Positions 35,577 through 45,515 are shown, counted from the stretch's first letter. The stretch is 58,347 nucleotides of DNA from an uncultured Clostridia bacterium (GCA_947630555.1 CANRIA010000013.1:1-58347), one strand, 5' to 3'. The notes: generated by a model not told the origin, from the sequence alone. Translations and numbers: made by a program.

Positions 35577-35600
35577 GGCAGTCGAACTAAATCGGCTGCC
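35577..35600. terminator. Bidirectional terminator
   Basis: GGCAGTCGA/TCGGCTGCC (one G-U pair) flanked by A and T runs; serves the virD4-like gene and the convergent membrane-protein gene. Confidence 0.85.
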
Positions 35601-35622
35601 CTTTCTTTTTGACTGTTTAATT

Positions 35623-36120
35623 TTATGAATATCTCTTTGCTGCCATTCTTACAATGCTCAGCATTCCCAGCAGCATTATTATTGCAAACCCTATGGCGAG
35701 CATTATCCACCCTGCTGTGAAGCTTTGTGTCAGTTCGTCCATATTCGTGCCGAACACTTTTTCAACGGTGCTGTCCATTCCTGCGCCATACAAAAACAGC
35801 ACGATGAACATCTTGACGTTTGCAAGCGTAAACGCGCCTGCCAGCAAAAGCATCAGCGACTGCACTGCGGCGTACTCTTTTCTGGTATTCTTAAAATACA
35901 AAAAGGCAAGCAGTGCGCACACAAAAAGCATTATGGTATATGCGGCGTAAATGCAGCTGTAGACTATAAGAAGCGGCTGGCTGCCCGAAGTATCCATTCC
36001 CGGCACGGTAAATATGCACGAGATGATCGCTGCGGCGGCTGCAATATAGGTGATCATCGCTGATATTCTGTACGCTTTTTCGGTCTTGTGCATTTTTTCA
36101 TATCTTATCTGCTTTGACAT
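35623..36120 (-). CDS. Small four-helix membrane protein, unknown function
   Basis: 165 residues. Four hydrophobic helices (starting about residues 20, 50, 85 and 135: ITYIAAAAAIISCIF, YSCIYAAYTIMLFVCALLAF, LMLLLAGAFTLANVKMFIVLFL, GWIMLAIGFAIIMLLGML) and a basic C-terminus. The start overlaps the stop of the CorC-type gene (AAGGA, then ATGATG; the ATG at 36120 or 36123 could be used). No family recognised. Confidence 0.7.
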   Translation of the reverse strand: MSKQIRYEKMHKTEKAYRISAMITYIAAAAAIISCIFTVPGMDTSGSQPLLIVYSCIYAAYTIMLFVCALLAFLYFKNTRKEYAAVQSLMLLLAGAFTLANVKMFIVLFLYGAGMDSTVEKVFGTNMDELTQSFTAGWIMLAIGFAIIMLLGMLSIVRMAAKRYS

Positions 36121-37361
36121 CATTCATCTTCCTTTTGTATTATAGTTACCTTTACGCGGTATATCTTTCGGTCGTCACTGCGAAGTATCTTCATTTCAAA
36201 AACGTCGCTGCGCACCACTTCGCCCTCGGCAGGTATTTCGCCTGCAAGCTCCATTATATATCCGCCCAAAGAGGACATTTCGCTCTCTACCGTATCGGCA
36301 GGCAGACCCATATTTTCAAGCATATCGTAAAGCGACATTTCGGCATCAACATCAAACTCGGTATCCGAAATTTTTATGAACGAATTATCCTCGTCGTCGC
36401 TTTCGTCATATATCTCGCCGACAAGCTCTTCAATGATATCTTCAAGAGTAACAATGCCCTGCGTGCCGCCGTACTCGTCATGAACGACTGCCATATGCAT
36501 TTTTTCTTTCTGCATTATTCGCAGAGCCTCAGACACCCTTGTATGCTCTATAAGGTGGGCAGGCTCGTGCATTATTTGCGAAATATCGCCTTGCTTGCTT
36601 AGGTACATCTCAAAAAAATCGCTTTGCAGCAAAACGCCTACTATATTATCAATAGAGCCCTCGAACACCGGCAGTCTTGAATATGCAGTCGAAGCGAAAA
36701 GCTCGCGGATTTTTTCAACGTCGTCGCCTATTTCAACGCCCGTTACATTTACGCGCGGTACTAAAATTTCGCCGACGGTCTTTTCATCAAACTCCAGCGC
36801 AGAACGCACAAGGTCTGATTCCTGCTCTTCAAGAACGCCCTCGTCCTCTATTTCGTCAATGATGTATTTCAGCTCGTCTTCTGTCATAGTCGGCTGCTTA
36901 TTGCCGCTGCTGAATATTTTTGAGCTCAGTTTAGTAAGTGCGCTGAACGGCGCTATAACAGGCGTAAGCACTGTCATAAACCCCAGCAGTAGCGGTGCCA
37001 TGAAAAGCACAAAGCCTTCGGAATGTTCTTTGGCGAGCGCTTTCGGTATTATCTCGCCAAAGATAAGCACTGTAACGGTCATTACGGCGGTGGCGATACC
37101 CACGCTGCCGCTGCCCAGCACTCTTGTAAACACCACTGTTGCCAGCGATGCCGATGCGATATTCACGACGTTGTTGCCTATAAGTATGGCAGTAAGCGCT
37201 TTATCAAATTTTTCAATAATTATATTTGCTTTGGCGGCGCGCTTATTGCCGCTGCCCTCAATGCTTTTCAGTCTTATTCTGTTGACAGAGGAGAATGCCG
37301 TTTCAGTCGCTGAAAACACTGATGAAAACAATACTAAAACGACAATTATGAATATGTCCAT
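36120..37361 (-). CDS. CNNM/CorC (HlyC) family membrane protein
   Basis: 413 residues. DUF21 membrane domain with three to four helices (1-180, SATETAFSSVNRIRLK at the start), two CBS nucleotide-binding domains (about 200-325, ILVPRVNVTGVE, MHMAVVHDEYGGTQGIVTLEDIIEELVGEI) and a C-terminal CorC_HlyC domain. Bacterial members move Mg2+ or support magnesium homeostasis; the old hemolysin name is not meaningful. 27 bases after the GH5 gene. Confidence 0.93.
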   Translation of the reverse strand: MDIFIIVVLVLFSSVFSATETAFSSVNRIRLKSIEGSGNKRAAKANIIIEKFDKALTAILIGNNVVNIASASLATVVFTRVLGSGSVGIATAVMTVTVLIFGEIIPKALAKEHSEGFVLFMAPLLLGFMTVLTPVIAPFSALTKLSSKIFSSGNKQPTMTEDELKYIIDEIEDEGVLEEQESDLVRSALEFDEKTVGEILVPRVNVTGVEIGDDVEKIRELFASTAYSRLPVFEGSIDNIVGVLLQSDFFEMYLSKQGDISQIMHEPAHLIEHTRVSEALRIMQKEKMHMAVVHDEYGGTQGIVTLEDIIEELVGEIYDESDDEDNSFIKISDTEFDVDAEMSLYDMLENMGLPADTVESEMSSLGGYIMELAGEIPAEGEVVRSDVFEMKILRSDDRKIYRVKVTIIQKEDE

Positions 37362-37387
37362 AAACTAAATAATATATCCTTTCGGGC

Positions 37388-38662
37388 TCAGTCGGCATAT
37401 ACAGCCTTTATTGCATCTATTATCTCAGGGAACCTCCATGTGCAGTTTGCTCTGTCCATCATGCCGAAGTTCTCTCCGCCTGTTCCGACTGCGTTGTTAT
37501 CCCACCAAACGCAGGGTATGCCGAGCTTTTTAGCAGATTCAAGGTAGTATGTTGTGCACTCTACACGCTCCTGTGTGTTGCCCTTGTCAAGGCAGCCGTA
37601 CTCGCCTACGATAACGGGTATCTGATTTACATAGAAAAGGTCTGCAAGGGTCTGGAAGAATGAATCTATCTCGCCTTTGTTGCCGTCGTCAAACGTATCT
37701 GTGCCTTTTGTATCAAGCGCGAACGAATACGGCAGGTAGCCGTGAACAGAAACTATAACTTTATCATCGTTCTCAGGCAGCCATACATCTTTAAGGCAGC
37801 TTCTCTGTGAAGATGCGGCATAGCCTGTGAGCATAAGCATTCTCTTGGGGTTATTGCCGCCCGAAGCCCTTACGGTCTCATAAAACGCCTGAGCGTATTC
37901 CTGAACTACCGCGCGAGATGCCTTATTGCCGCCGTTCCACTCATACTGTGTACCGCGCAGACGAGGCTCGTTTAGTCCCTCAAAAATAAGGTGCTCATCA
38001 TAGTTTTTGAATTCCTCGGCTATCTGAGTCCACAAGGCTTTTAGCTGCTCTATATCCTGCTCCTTGTTTTCCTCGTCGGGGAAGTACCATTCCTCATGGT
38101 GGGTGTTGAGGATAACGAACATATCGTTATCTATGGCGTAGTCAACAATTTCATGCACTCTTGCCATCCACTTGGGGTCAACGTTATAATTTTCGTCCAT
38201 ATGCATTCCCCAGCTTACGGGTATTCTTATAAGGTTAAAGCCGTCTTCTTTAAGAAGGTCTATCATTTCTTTTTTGGTAGGGTCGGGCTGCCAGCTTATC
38301 TCAGAAGCTATAGTGTTGCTGCCTGTGGCATCGAGAGTATTGCCGAGATTCCAGCCTGTTTTTATCTCTTTTACAAGCTCCCAAGCCGAAATATCGCGTA
38401 TCTCCTCCTGCTCGGTATGCGACGATTCATACAGCCCCGCAGGCTTAGGGCCGCTGTAGTCGGGAGCACTGTCAAAGTCGTCTATGCTGTCGTCTGCCTC
38501 GGCGCTGTCATCTGCCGCCGCGCTGTCATCAGAGGCAGTGCTGCCGTCAGATGTTGCAGGTTCATTTGCAGAAGATGATGTACTGCTGTCTGAATTTCCG
38601 CAGCCTGCAAGCATAGTAAAGCACATTGCGGCTGCTGCTAATATTGCCATTAACTTTTTCAT
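37388..38662 (-). CDS. GH5 cellulase lipoprotein
   Basis: 424 residues from the ATG at 38660-38662 (AAAGGAGA upstream). Signal peptide with lipobox LAGC (Cys about 19-20), a Ser/Asp/Ala-rich linker (25-85), then a GH5 TIM barrel: NLIRIPVSWG, acid/base Glu in FEGLNEPRL and nucleophile Glu in VIVGEYG, with GWNLGNTLDA at the barrel entrance, typical of endoglucanases close to the GH5_4/GH5_2 types. It is anchored by lipid, with no dockerin or CBM. Follows the cellobiose 2-epimerase gene by 23 bases. Confidence 0.94.
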   Translation of the reverse strand: MKKLMAILAAAAMCFTMLAGCGNSDSSTSSSANEPATSDGSTASDDSAAADDSAEADDSIDDFDSAPDYSGPKPAGLYESSHTEQEEIRDISAWELVKEIKTGWNLGNTLDATGSNTIASEISWQPDPTKKEMIDLLKEDGFNLIRIPVSWGMHMDENYNVDPKWMARVHEIVDYAIDNDMFVILNTHHEEWYFPDEENKEQDIEQLKALWTQIAEEFKNYDEHLIFEGLNEPRLRGTQYEWNGGNKASRAVVQEYAQAFYETVRASGGNNPKRMLMLTGYAASSQRSCLKDVWLPENDDKVIVSVHGYLPYSFALDTKGTDTFDDGNKGEIDSFFQTLADLFYVNQIPVIVGEYGCLDKGNTQERVECTTYYLESAKKLGIPCVWWDNNAVGTGGENFGMMDRANCTWRFPEIIDAIKAVYAD

Positions 38663-38685
38663 TATTATTCTCCTTTGCAAAATGT

Positions 38686-39846
38686 TTATATACCGCGCCT
38701 TATCATTTCAAGGCACATTCTTCCGTTGTGATAGGGGCACTTCCACGGGCCGACCATCTCTTTCTGTCTGTCGGGAACGCCCTCAAAGCTTACTTCAGAA
38801 TACCACTCGCCGCAGCGTTTATCTGTCTGAACATTCTTTATATACTCAAAAACTTCTTTCGCTATGCGAAGATATTCTTCATTTTTGCTGTGCTGATAGG
38901 CGCTGCAAAAGCCCACTACTGCTTCTGCCTGCACCCACCACACGCGCTTTTTGTCTATTTTATCCACCTCGCGCTCGTTATACAAAGCGCCGCCGTGGAA
39001 GGCAAGTTTTGCTATATTTTCTGCTATTTCAAGATCCATGGCACCAAATTTCTTTATAAGAGCCTCATCACCCAGCGTTTCGCAGGCTAAGTCCATAAGC
39101 CAGCTTGCCTCTATATCGTGACCGTATGAATGGATATCGCCGACGACATTGAAAGCCGTATCAAAGAAAACTCTGAGCGCTTTGGTATCTTTATCAAAAA
39201 CTATGTCGCTCATCTGAGAGAGCAGAAACCTCAGCCGCTGCCCTACCCTTTCATTTTTCTCCGCCTTATAAAGTTCTGTATACGCTTCTATAAGGTGCAA
39301 AATTGCGTTCATGGTCTTGTCAGCCATAAGACCGTTTTCAGAAAGCGCATCGTTCGGGATAGGCTGCCATTCTCTGTCGAAAGATTCAACATAGCCGTAT
39401 TCATCAAGGGTATTGCTTTCTATATCTTCAAAAATTTTATATGCAAGCTGCAAGGCTTCTTCGCTGCCCGTGCTGTTATGATAGGCAGAAAGCGCATACA
39501 CCGCAAACGCGCAGTTATAGGTATGTTTCATGGTATCGCTCGGCTGACCTTTGCAGTCAAGCATCCAGTAAACGCCGCCTTTTTCATAGTCTATGCAATA
39601 GTTCTTTACAAAATCATAGGCGTGGTCGGCAAGGCGTTTGTTTTCATCGCCGCCTAGAATTTTATAGCAGGTTGAAAAGAACCAAAGTATGCGGTTATGA
39701 AGTATAACGCCTTTGTCGGCAGTCTTGTCAACGTTCAGATCAAAATCCATAAAGCCGTAAAAGCCGCCGTTTTCATTGTCCTCCAGCTTTGACCAGAAAG
39801 GTATTATCTGCTCGGTGAGCATTTTTTCACATTCGTCTTTCAGCAT
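38686..39846 (-). CDS. Cellobiose 2-epimerase
   Basis: 386 residues, N-acylglucosamine 2-epimerase (AGE) superfamily with an (alpha/alpha)6 barrel. Cytoplasmic; converts cellobiose to 4-O-glucosyl-mannose, which is then cleaved by a phosphorylase. Sequence follows the Ruminococcus albus enzyme closely, e.g. ENGGFYGFMDF, KGVILHNRILWF, DTMKHTYNCAFAVYAL, SYGHDIEASWLMD and KCPYHNGRMCLE, which contain the conserved catalytic histidines and Arg/Trp. The ATG at 39844-39846 has GGAAG 8 bases upstream; an in-frame GTG at 39855 is rejected. Confidence 0.95.
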   Translation of the reverse strand: MLKDECEKMLTEQIIPFWSKLEDNENGGFYGFMDFDLNVDKTADKGVILHNRILWFFSTCYKILGGDENKRLADHAYDFVKNYCIDYEKGGVYWMLDCKGQPSDTMKHTYNCAFAVYALSAYHNSTGSEEALQLAYKIFEDIESNTLDEYGYVESFDREWQPIPNDALSENGLMADKTMNAILHLIEAYTELYKAEKNERVGQRLRFLLSQMSDIVFDKDTKALRVFFDTAFNVVGDIHSYGHDIEASWLMDLACETLGDEALIKKFGAMDLEIAENIAKLAFHGGALYNEREVDKIDKKRVWWVQAEAVVGFCSAYQHSKNEEYLRIAKEVFEYIKNVQTDKRCGEWYSEVSFEGVPDRQKEMVGPWKCPYHNGRMCLEMIRRGI

Positions 39847-39858
39847 TCTGCTCACTTC

Positions 39859-41121
39859 CTATTCTGTTATCTTTCTTGCTTCTATATAGTATCTCTTATC
39901 CCATGCGTGACCCATTGAGAAGGTTTTTCTCGGCAGTGCGCCGTCGCATATAACTGTCGGGAAAAGCTCTGACTTTTGCATATCGGGAAGTATAAAGCCT
40001 ATGCTGTTTGCCTTACTTGCAAGCTCCTTAACTACTTTCTCACCGTGGATATAGTCTATCTTGCCGCCGTTTGCCTTTACATACTCGTCAAGAGCCGTTT
40101 GCAGGCTGCCTACCGAAAGCTTTGAAAGCTCGTTATTTACATACATTTTCTTCTCGCTGCCGCCATGCAGTACCACAAAACTCTGACCGCTGCCGTTTTC
40201 AGAAAGCGCAAGCCTTTCGGTAAGGAACGAGAGCAGCTTATCGCCGTCAACCTCAGTAACTATGCGGTGTATAGCCTCAAACTCCAGCGCAGGAGAATGC
40301 AGGTTGACTATCTCTACAAGGGCATATCTCGCAGGGTGGTGCGACATATCTTTATCGGGGTTCGCTCTTTTAAGCCGCTCGTAAAACTCTTTCGCCGTTG
40401 CAAGAGAGTGGTTGCCGTCACCCATAGCATAAACCAGCGCGTTTTGCTCGTTCATGCCATATTTTTTATTGAACGCATCAATATCGGCAAGCTTATCAAG
40501 AGCCGAGAGCACCGCGTTTTTATCCTCCTCGCCTATAAGCCAGCCCTTTATTGAGCCGCCCTTTTGCATAAGAGGGGTATCATAAAGCTCTTTCATGCCG
40601 CCTGTTTTCTGCGCAAGCGGTTCTATAACGGTTTTCATGTCATCGTCGATAAGTATCATTATATGCGGAAGTTCTATCGGCGCGCCCTCGCGTATACGCA
40701 CACGCGGAGGTATTCTTTCAACAACGGTGGCTTCCGTTGCCCTTACCTGCGACTTTGAGCCTTTGCGGTAGTCGTACTGCTCCAGATCCACCGCACCGAC
40801 TATGCCTGCCCGTACCTTGCCGTCGTTCTGCGTTCTTTCAACATACACCAAGGCATTTTTATATTCTTCAAAAACGCCGCCGCTAACATACTCTGCCATA
40901 GCTGAGTGTATTTTTTCAATGCGCTGTTCAACGTCTCTGTCTTCAAGATAAACTTCGGGCAGCGTAACGCGCAGAGCCGAGGGACTTTCGCCCACTATCC
41001 TGTCTGTTTCAGCCCAGTATTTCGGTTCGCTGGTGTACTGGTCGCACGCCACGACAGCCCACTTTTCCATATCCGTATTCTTTGGCAGAAGTATATCCGC
41101 CGCTTTGAATGCTGTACTCAT
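39859..41121 (-). CDS. DUF1015 family protein
   Basis: 420 residues from the ATG at 41119-41121. Begins AFKAADILLPKN...WAVVACDQYTSEPKYW and contains the conserved YAMGDGNHSLATAKEFYE and the C-terminal FSMGHAWDKRYYIE. No biochemical role is securely established; the DGNHS block recalls the ParB/sulfiredoxin-like serine kinases SerK/SbnI, so a small-molecule kinase is possible. 12 bases upstream of the epimerase gene, after the secA terminator. Confidence 0.85.
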   Translation of the reverse strand: MSTAFKAADILLPKNTDMEKWAVVACDQYTSEPKYWAETDRIVGESPSALRVTLPEVYLEDRDVEQRIEKIHSAMAEYVSGGVFEEYKNALVYVERTQNDGKVRAGIVGAVDLEQYDYRKGSKSQVRATEATVVERIPPRVRIREGAPIELPHIMILIDDDMKTVIEPLAQKTGGMKELYDTPLMQKGGSIKGWLIGEEDKNAVLSALDKLADIDAFNKKYGMNEQNALVYAMGDGNHSLATAKEFYERLKRANPDKDMSHHPARYALVEIVNLHSPALEFEAIHRIVTEVDGDKLLSFLTERLALSENGSGQSFVVLHGGSEKKMYVNNELSKLSVGSLQTALDEYVKANGGKIDYIHGEKVVKELASKANSIGFILPDMQKSELFPTVICDGALPRKTFSMGHAWDKRYYIEARKITE

Positions 41122-41149
41122 TATTATCACCGCTTTAAAAATATTTCAA

Positions 41150-41191
41150 AACAGGACGACACCCCAAACAGCATGGATATATCGTCCTGTT
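41150..41191 (-). terminator. Terminator of secA
   Basis: Perfect 10-bp stem AACAGGACGA/TCGTCCTGTT with a 22-base loop, followed by TTGAAATATTTTT on the minus strand. Confidence 0.75.
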
Positions 41192-41203
41192 ATCTGCATG
41201 GGC

Positions 41204-43921
41204 TTAGTTGTTAGCGCCACAGCACTTTTTATACTTTTTGCCGCTGCCGCATGGGCATGGGTCGTTAGGGCCGGGCTTTGACTTGACAGACCTTGTGGGG
41301 GCAGTCTGCGGAGTTTCTTTAAGAACCTGTTCGCGCTTGGGGGCATTATCTGCCCTTCTCACCTGAATGGTGAACAGCATACGAACGGTATCTTCACAAA
41401 TGCTCTCTACCATGGCATCGAACATATCAAAGCCTTCTATACGGTACTCGACAACGGGGTTATGCTGACCGAACGAACGCAGATTCATACCGCGCTTGAG
41501 CTCGTCCATGTCGTCTATATGCGCCATCCACTTGGTATCTACAACTTTAAGAAGTATAACTCTTTCAAGCTCACGCAGAAGGTTAGGTGTCAGCTCTTCC
41601 TCACGCTTTGCATACTTTTCAAGCGCGCGGTCGGTAAGCATTTTAAGAATATCCTTCTTATCTACCTCTTCAAGTTCTTCTACCGTATATCTGAAGTCGT
41701 CCTCGGTAGTGAGTATGCCTATAAGCTTTTCACGCAGACCGTCAAGATTCCAGTCGTCGTGTATCTCCTCATCAAACAGATACATATTGACATTATTCTC
41801 AACAAAGTCTCTAATCATTTTGAGGATATACTCATGTATATCGTCGCCGTCAAGCACCTGCGAACGCTGTTTATAGATTATCTCACGCTGGGCGTTCATA
41901 ACGTCGTCGTAATTAAGCACGTTCTTTCTTATATTGAAGTTGTTGCCCTCGACTTTCTTTTGCGAATTTGCTATTATGCTTGTTAGCATCTTGCTTTCGA
42001 GCGGCGTATTTTCGTCCACTCTCAAAGTATCCATAACTCTGGTTACCTTATCTCCGCCGAAGATACGCATAAGGTCGTCTTCAAGAGAAAGGTAGAAACG
42101 GCTCGCACCCGGGTCGCCCTGACGTCCCGAACGGCCTCTCAGCTGGTTATCTATACGTCTTGCCTCGTGGCGCTCGGTACCTATAATGAACAGACCGCCT
42201 GCTTCTTTGACCTCGACCGCCTTTTCCTTTACTTCTTCATTGAATTTATCGTAAAGCTCTTTATACAGCGCTCTTGCTTTGAGTATCTCCTCATCGTCTG
42301 TCTCGCCGAAGCCGGTAGCCTCATAAATTATCTCCTCGGGGATATCGCGGCGGCGCATCTCGTGTCTTGCAAGATATTCAGCGTTACCGCCGAGCAGTAT
42401 ATCGGTACCACGGCCTGCCATGTTGGTGGCTATCGTTACAGCGCCATACTTGCCTGCCTGCGCCACTATCTCGGCTTCTTTATCGTGATACTTGGCATTG
42501 AGCACGTTATGCTTTATGCCCTTGTTTTTCAAAAGTCTTGAAAGATACTCCGATTTTTCGATAGAAACAGTACCCACAAGCACAGGCTGACCGTTCTGGT
42601 GGCACTCAATTATCTGGTCTATAACGGCATTATACTTAGCCTTTTCGGTCTTATATATAACATCGGGATAATCTATTCTGATAACGGGGCGGTTGGTGGG
42701 TATTTCTATGACGTCAAGTTTATATATCTCACGGAATTCGTCTTCTTCGGTGATAGCTGTACCCGTCATACCCGAAAGCTTTGAATAAAGGCGGAAATAG
42801 TTCTGATAGGTTATAGTGGCAATGGTCTTTGACTCGCGCATTACCTTTACGCCCTCTTTTGCCTCTATCGCCTGATGCAGACCGTCATTGAAACGTCTGC
42901 CCTGCATGATACGACCTGTAAATTCGTCAACAATAAGCACTTCGCCGTCTTTTACAACATAGTCTACCTCGTTATGCATGATGCCGTTTGCTTTTATAGC
43001 CTGATTTATATGGTGCAGCAAGGTAAGGTTGTCTGCATCCATAAGGTTTTCAACACCGAAAACTCTTTCAGCTTTTTCAACGCCCGACTTTGTAAGTGTG
43101 GCAGTTTTTGCCTTTTCGTCTACGATATAGTCGCCGTCAAGCTGGTCGTTGTCGGCTTTGTCGTCCATTTCAACAACGGTTATCTGCTTTAATGTCTTGG
43201 CAAATTTATCTGCTCTTACATACATATCTGTAGATTTATCGCCCTGACCCGAGATAATAAGCGGCGTTCTCGCTTCGTCTATAAGAATAGAGTCCACCTC
43301 GTCGACAATAGCAAAGTTATGACCTCTCTGCACGCGGTCTTTCTTATAAATAACCATATTATCACGCAGATAGTCAAAACCGAACTCGCTGTTCGTACCG
43401 TATGTTATATCACAGGCGTATGCGGCACGGCGCTCGTCATTGTTCATGCCGTTTAATACACAGCCTATTGACTGACCCAAAAATCTGAACACCCTGCCCA
43501 TTTCTTCCGACTGGAATTTGGCAAGATAGTCGTTTACAGTAACTACATGAACGCCCTTGCCCGAAAGAGAATTAAGGTAAGCGGCAAGGCAGGCAACGAG
43601 CGTTTTGCCCTCGCCTGTTTTCATTTCGGCAATTCTGCCCTGGTGCAGCACTATCGCGCCGATTATCTGCACGGGAAAAGGCTTTTTGCCGAGTACTCTC
43701 CACGCTGCCTCGCGGCACACTGCCAAAGCATCGGGCATTACATCGTCCAGCGTTTCAAGACCTTCCAGCCTGTCTTTCAGCTTTTGTGTCTGGCTGCGCA
43801 AGTCCGCATCGCTCATGGGTGCGTACTTTTCTTCCAGCTCCAGAACTTTATTTTTTATAGGCTCTATCCTTGCAAGCTCCTTTTTGCTGTAGCTTCCGAA
43901 TATTTTATCAAATAAACTCAA
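41204..43921 (-). CDS. secA: Preprotein translocase ATPase SecA
   Basis: 905 residues. Drives post-translational export through SecYEG. Walker A MKTGEGKT, Walker [30 protein letters not shown] and [10 protein letters not shown] helicase motifs and the C-terminal zinc motif [13 protein letters not shown] are present. The start is a TTG at 43919-43921: GGAGGT lies 7 bases upstream of it, and the only earlier start (GTG at 43936) would have that site inside its own reading frame. Monocistronic with consensus promoter and terminator. Confidence 0.97.
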   Translation of the reverse strand: MSLFDKIFGSYSKKELARIEPIKNKVLELEEKYAPMSDADLRSQTQKLKDRLEGLETLDDVMPDALAVCREAAWRVLGKKPFPVQIIGAIVLHQGRIAEMKTGEGKTLVACLAAYLNSLSGKGVHVVTVNDYLAKFQSEEMGRVFRFLGQSIGCVLNGMNNDERRAAYACDITYGTNSEFGFDYLRDNMVIYKKDRVQRGHNFAIVDEVDSILIDEARTPLIISGQGDKSTDMYVRADKFAKTLKQITVVEMDDKADNDQLDGDYIVDEKAKTATLTKSGVEKAERVFGVENLMDADNLTLLHHINQAIKANGIMHNEVDYVVKDGEVLIVDEFTGRIMQGRRFNDGLHQAIEAKEGVKVMRESKTIATITYQNYFRLYSKLSGMTGTAITEEDEFREIYKLDVIEIPTNRPVIRIDYPDVIYKTEKAKYNAVIDQIIECHQNGQPVLVGTVSIEKSEYLSRLLKNKGIKHNVLNAKYHDKEAEIVAQAGKYGAVTIATNMAGRGTDILLGGNAEYLARHEMRRRDIPEEIIYEATGFGETDDEEILKARALYKELYDKFNEEVKEKAVEVKEAGGLFIIGTERHEARRIDNQLRGRSGRQGDPGASRFYLSLEDDLMRIFGGDKVTRVMDTLRVDENTPLESKMLTSIIANSQKKVEGNNFNIRKNVLNYDDVMNAQREIIYKQRSQVLDGDDIHEYILKMIRDFVENNVNMYLFDEEIHDDWNLDGLREKLIGILTTEDDFRYTVEELEEVDKKDILKMLTDRALEKYAKREEELTPNLLRELERVILLKVVDTKWMAHIDDMDELKRGMNLRSFGQHNPVVEYRIEGFDMFDAMVESICEDTVRMLFTIQVRRADNAPKREQVLKETPQTAPTRSVKSKPGPNDPCPCGSGKKYKKCCGANN

Positions 43922-44004
43922 TTTACTGACCTCCACAGATTTTACGATTCTTCACATCGGCGCAAAACGCGCCGTCTTTAAATGCATATAACAACACAGA
44001 TTAT

Positions 44005-44033
44005 ATTATAACACACCGCGTTTCAAAAGTCAA
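44005..44033 (-). promoter_or_regulatory. Promoter of secA
   Basis: Minus-strand TTGACT, 17 bases, TATAAT, giving an 80-base leader that contains a GGCGCG/CGCGCC hairpin near 43957-43973. Confidence 0.8.
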
Positions 44034-44061
44034 GCAAGGACTGTAAAAATACAAGCAAAAA

Positions 44062-44084
44062 CCGCTCTGCAAAAGCAAGGGCGG
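44062..44084 (-). terminator. Terminator of the DUF2975-xre operon
   Basis: Minus-strand stem CCGCCCT/AGAGCGG followed by TTTTTG. Confidence 0.7.
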
Positions 44085-44094
44085 CTATTCGCTG

Positions 44095-44304
44095 TTATTT
44101 TTCGGGTAAGTATTCCAGAATATCGCCGGGCTGGCAGTCAAGCGCCTTGCATATAGCATCAAGCGTTGAGAAGCGTATCGCGCTTATTTTGCCCGTTTTT
44201 ATTTTAGAAAGGTTCACGTTGCTGACGCCGACCTTTTCACTAAGCTCATTAAGGCTCATTTTTCTGTCTGCCATAACGCGGTCTAGTCTTAAAATTATTG
44301 CCAT
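44095..44304 (-). CDS. XRE-family transcriptional regulator (YozG-like)
   Basis: 69 residues, a single Cro/CI-type helix-turn-helix (LNELSEKVGVSNVNLSKIKTG) spanning almost the whole protein. The ATG at 44302-44304 has AAAGGTG 6 bases upstream. It follows the DUF2975 membrane-protein gene by 11 bases, a pair common in Firmicutes, and probably controls it. Confidence 0.9.
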   Translation of the reverse strand: MAIILRLDRVMADRKMSLNELSEKVGVSNVNLSKIKTGKISAIRFSTLDAICKALDCQPGDILEYLPEK

Positions 44305-44315
44305 TATTCTCACCT

Positions 44316-44999
44316 TTAAAGAGTTTCGTCAGACTGTTTTTGAAGCTGCGCGCCGTATCTGAAAAGATATGCAAAAAACAGTATCACGCACACTACTATC
44401 AGCACTGCGGCGGTGTTTACACCTGTAGCAGGCAAAATTGAGATCGCCGCAAACGGTATAAGAGATATAGCAAAATGTTTCATTGCCTTGGTAACGCTGT
44501 CTTCAAATGGCGATTCACAGCTTTTCAAGGCTTTTGCAAGCTTGCCGCCGAACACAAGGGCTATAAGAGCCGCCACACCTGCCAGCGCCGCATATGCCAT
44601 AGCCAGCGTTAAGGCAAGTTTTACTTCGGTTGTGGTAATGCCGTCCGCAGAGGCGCTAATAACGTATTTGAATGTGCCGTCCCCCACGGAAATTTTATCG
44701 GGCGTGAAATTAAAACTCAGACCCATTACCCCTATGCTTACCCTGTCGGCATCGATCAGGTTCTCGGCGAAGATGTCAAATATCGTGCCTTTCTCCGAGC
44801 TGTTTATGGTAATTTCTCCATTCGCGCTGCCGCTTGCCGTGATATAGTCTTTGGGCATGAACTGACACAACACCCCTGCCGCGACCGCGCACGCTATACA
44901 TATTATCATGATAACTTTTGCGATATTGATGACGATGTTGGCAATCTTGCCGAGGGTGTTTATCTTTCTTACGTTTTCGTTTCTTTCGTATGTTTCCAT
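44316..44999 (-). CDS. DUF2975 membrane protein
   Basis: 227 residues from the ATG at 44997-44999 (AAGGAG 8 bases upstream). Four membrane helices: one near 28-50, an about 85-residue outer loop (ITASGSANGEITINSS... KISVGDGTFKYVISA), then helices near 132-157 and a closing pair near 180-215. Function unknown; always linked to a small XRE regulator. Confidence 0.85.
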   Translation of the reverse strand: METYERNENVRKINTLGKIANIVINIAKVIMIICIACAVAAGVLCQFMPKDYITASGSANGEITINSSEKGTIFDIFAENLIDADRVSIGVMGLSFNFTPDKISVGDGTFKYVISASADGITTTEVKLALTLAMAYAALAGVAALIALVFGGKLAKALKSCESPFEDSVTKAMKHFAISLIPFAAISILPATGVNTAAVLIVVCVILFFAYLFRYGAQLQKQSDETL

Positions 45000-45054
45000 A
45001 TAAATTCTCCTTAAAAGTTTTGTGTAAACGCACAAGCTTGCTTTGTATGTTTAT

Positions 45055-45083
45055 ATTTTAACACGCTATTTATCTTTTGTCAA
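45055..45083 (-). promoter_or_regulatory. Promoter of the DUF2975-xre operon with possible operator
   Basis: Minus-strand TTGACA, 17 bases, TAAAAT. Just upstream of the -35 (plus 45091-45120) lie two direct TATCGTT units and a TTAACG/CGTTAA inverted pair, a candidate operator for the encoded XRE protein. Confidence 0.7.
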
Positions 45084-45188
45084 TTATTTTTTAACGATAA
45101 ACGATAAATTTTTAACGTTATGACAAATTAGTGTACATGTCGGCGAGAAAAGTTGTATAAGTTGTCGGAAAGTTTTTTGAAAATTTGC

Positions 45189-45217
45189 TTGACATGGCAA
45201 ATTTATTATGATATAAT
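45189..45217 (+). promoter_or_regulatory. Promoter of tRNA-fMet
   Basis: TTGACA, 17 bases, TATAAT; about 26 bases before the tRNA. Confidence 0.85.
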
Positions 45218-45243
45218 AATCATACTGACCTAAAAAAGCATAT

Positions 45244-45319
<76 letters not shown>

Positions 45320-45384
45320 GCAGCGTGACGCTGCACCCAATTTCGGGACACAGAGCGATGTGTCCCGTTTTTGTTCCCGTGAAT
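45320..45384 (+). repeat. tRNA trailer/terminator cassette, copy 1
   Basis: Small GCAGCGTGACGCTGC hairpin, CACCCAATTTC spacer, then terminator stem GGGACACA/TGTGTCCC and a T run. An almost identical cassette follows tRNA-Lys (inverted, 50160-50238), and two copies occur without a tRNA at 45961-46014 and 46271-46324. Confidence 0.85.
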
Positions 45385-45404
45385 AGAATTTTGTGTGTCA
45401 AGGG

Positions 45405-45515
45405 CTCAGTGAATAGTGAAAGAGAGAATAGTGAATAGTTTATAGTATACGTTTCTAGGCGTTTCTGTACTATTCACTATTCTCTATTCATTATTCACTA
45501 TTCACTAAACTAGTA
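45405..45515. repeat. AATAGTGAATA-type repeat, copy 2
   Basis: GTGAATAGTGAAAG... facing ...CTATTCATTATTCACTATTCAC around TATACGTTTCTAGGCGTTTCTG; the reverse complement of the array at 26420-26530. Its two halves can pair. Confidence 0.75.

Noticed and set aside
36595-37368. 257-residue plus-strand frame opposite the CorC-type gene
   Set aside because: Low-complexity Ser/Thr/Ile shadow of a well supported gene.
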